The notes under the pieces: generated by a model
Database searches by the model: none
What the model was told of the DNA's origin: nothing
The model's input: only the letters and a program-made list of their open reading frames with translations
Program-made: the position numbers and the translations under genes
Source of the DNA: Zygophlyctis sp. KS116
Taxonomy: Eukaryota; Chytridiomycota
Length of the DNA stretch: 49,615 bases
NCBI GenBank assembly: GCA_054661495.1
Contig: BAAFSQ010000056.1
Coordinates: 1 to 49,615 of the forward strand
Reading direction: 5' to 3'
Shown here: in pieces, positions 49,279 through 49,615 of the stretch
Layout of the letters: the number at the start of each line of letters is the position of its first letter
Position numbering within the stretch: position 1 is the stretch's first letter

Positions 49279-49433
49279 ATGGAAAAAAGAAAACGTGCTT
49301 TCTCAATCCAAAAAATATGCAAGATCATACTGGATATTTTGCAAGCCCTTGGCAGCTACCGCAAGGAGATAGCTCAATTTTTGATTCAGAAATTCTAGAG
49401 TCTTCTAATCCCAAAGAAACTAATTTTGGATAA
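49279..49433 (+). CDS. Doubtful two-exon small ORF
   Basis: ATG at 49279, a 29-base GT-AG intron at 49295-49323 and a stop at 49431-49433 would give 41 residues (ends with SSIFDSEILESSNPKETNFG). The splice sites look right but no family is recognised. It may be part of a larger gene that runs past the right edge. Confidence 0.25.
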
Positions 49434-49615
49434 ATGATCATTGGTTTTAAATTAAAAATTAAATGCACATATTTACAATTGTGTTTGAAAAAGGGCTTGA
49501 TTGATTTTCTGTTAATCTTGATTCAGCATTGATTGCTCAATCGATTTCTTTTTCTTTGGTGAATAAGTTGATTTCCTGAGTTTTGTGAGTGAGAGAGCGT
49601 GCGTTAAAGAACATA

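Overview
The window is about 49.6 kb of AT-rich nuclear DNA from a eukaryote with very compact genes. I see about 31 protein-coding genes and one tRNA. Nearly every gene is cut by tiny spliceosomal introns, mostly 23 to 30 bases with a few up to about 85, with donors like GTAA or GTAT and acceptors like TTTAG or ATAG. Intergenic gaps are often below 100 bases. No transposon, virus-like element, CRISPR array or rRNA was seen. The gene content points to a zoosporic, early-diverging fungus or close fungal relative (chytrid, blastoclad, aphelid or rozellid type). An Asi-type membrane RING ligase, a MATA-type HMG box protein, a Gin4/Hsl1-type kinase with a KA1-like tail and a fungal-type G gamma are fungal marks. 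CatSper auxiliary subunit, CEP164 and CFAP53 homologues mark a cell with a cilium or flagellum. I cannot name the species.

Layout: 117-4633 holds tRNA-Arg(TCT), argininosuccinate lyase, an unknown helical protein and DAHP synthase. 4808-10558 holds a Myb/SANT repeat protein, a Ccz1-like longin protein, the Asi-like E3 ligase and the polyprenyl diphosphate synthase of ubiquinone synthesis. 10596-14874 is a 12-exon CatSper auxiliary subunit gene. 14960-20698 holds a small zinc-finger protein, a zinc-motif methyltransferase, a tRNA adenosine deaminase (Tad1/ADAT1), a seven-span membrane protein and a CEP164-like protein. 20695-28571 (all minus) holds BRCA2 with three BRC repeats, an alpha/beta hydrolase, an ataxin-10-like ARM protein and a TMEM184/Ost-alpha-type membrane protein. 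28732-34254 is a tandem array of four secreted EXORDIUM (phosphate-induced protein 1) genes. 34308-40460 holds a polyamine-oxidase-type flavoenzyme, a small coiled-coil protein, an HMG-box protein, and a head-to-head ketohexokinase-like/Gin4-type kinase pair whose start codons overlap in one CATG. 40652-49433 holds methylcrotonoyl-CoA carboxylase beta, DSS1/Sem1, G gamma, CFAP53, QCR2, an MFS anion transporter, TPR-less SGT1 and one doubtful small ORF.

How the genes fit together: BRCA2 and its known partner DSS1 both occur here, about 18 kb apart. CatSper subunit, CEP164 and CFAP53 together imply a motile, calcium-regulated flagellum. QCR2 and the Coq1-type enzyme serve respiration, and argininosuccinate lyase, DAHP synthase and MCC beta show amino-acid synthesis and leucine breakdown. 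Most exon models were checked by hand for frame closure (total coding length divisible by three and family residues preserved across junctions). Three junctions stay unsettled: 5281-5310, 8530-8555 and about 26540-26790.
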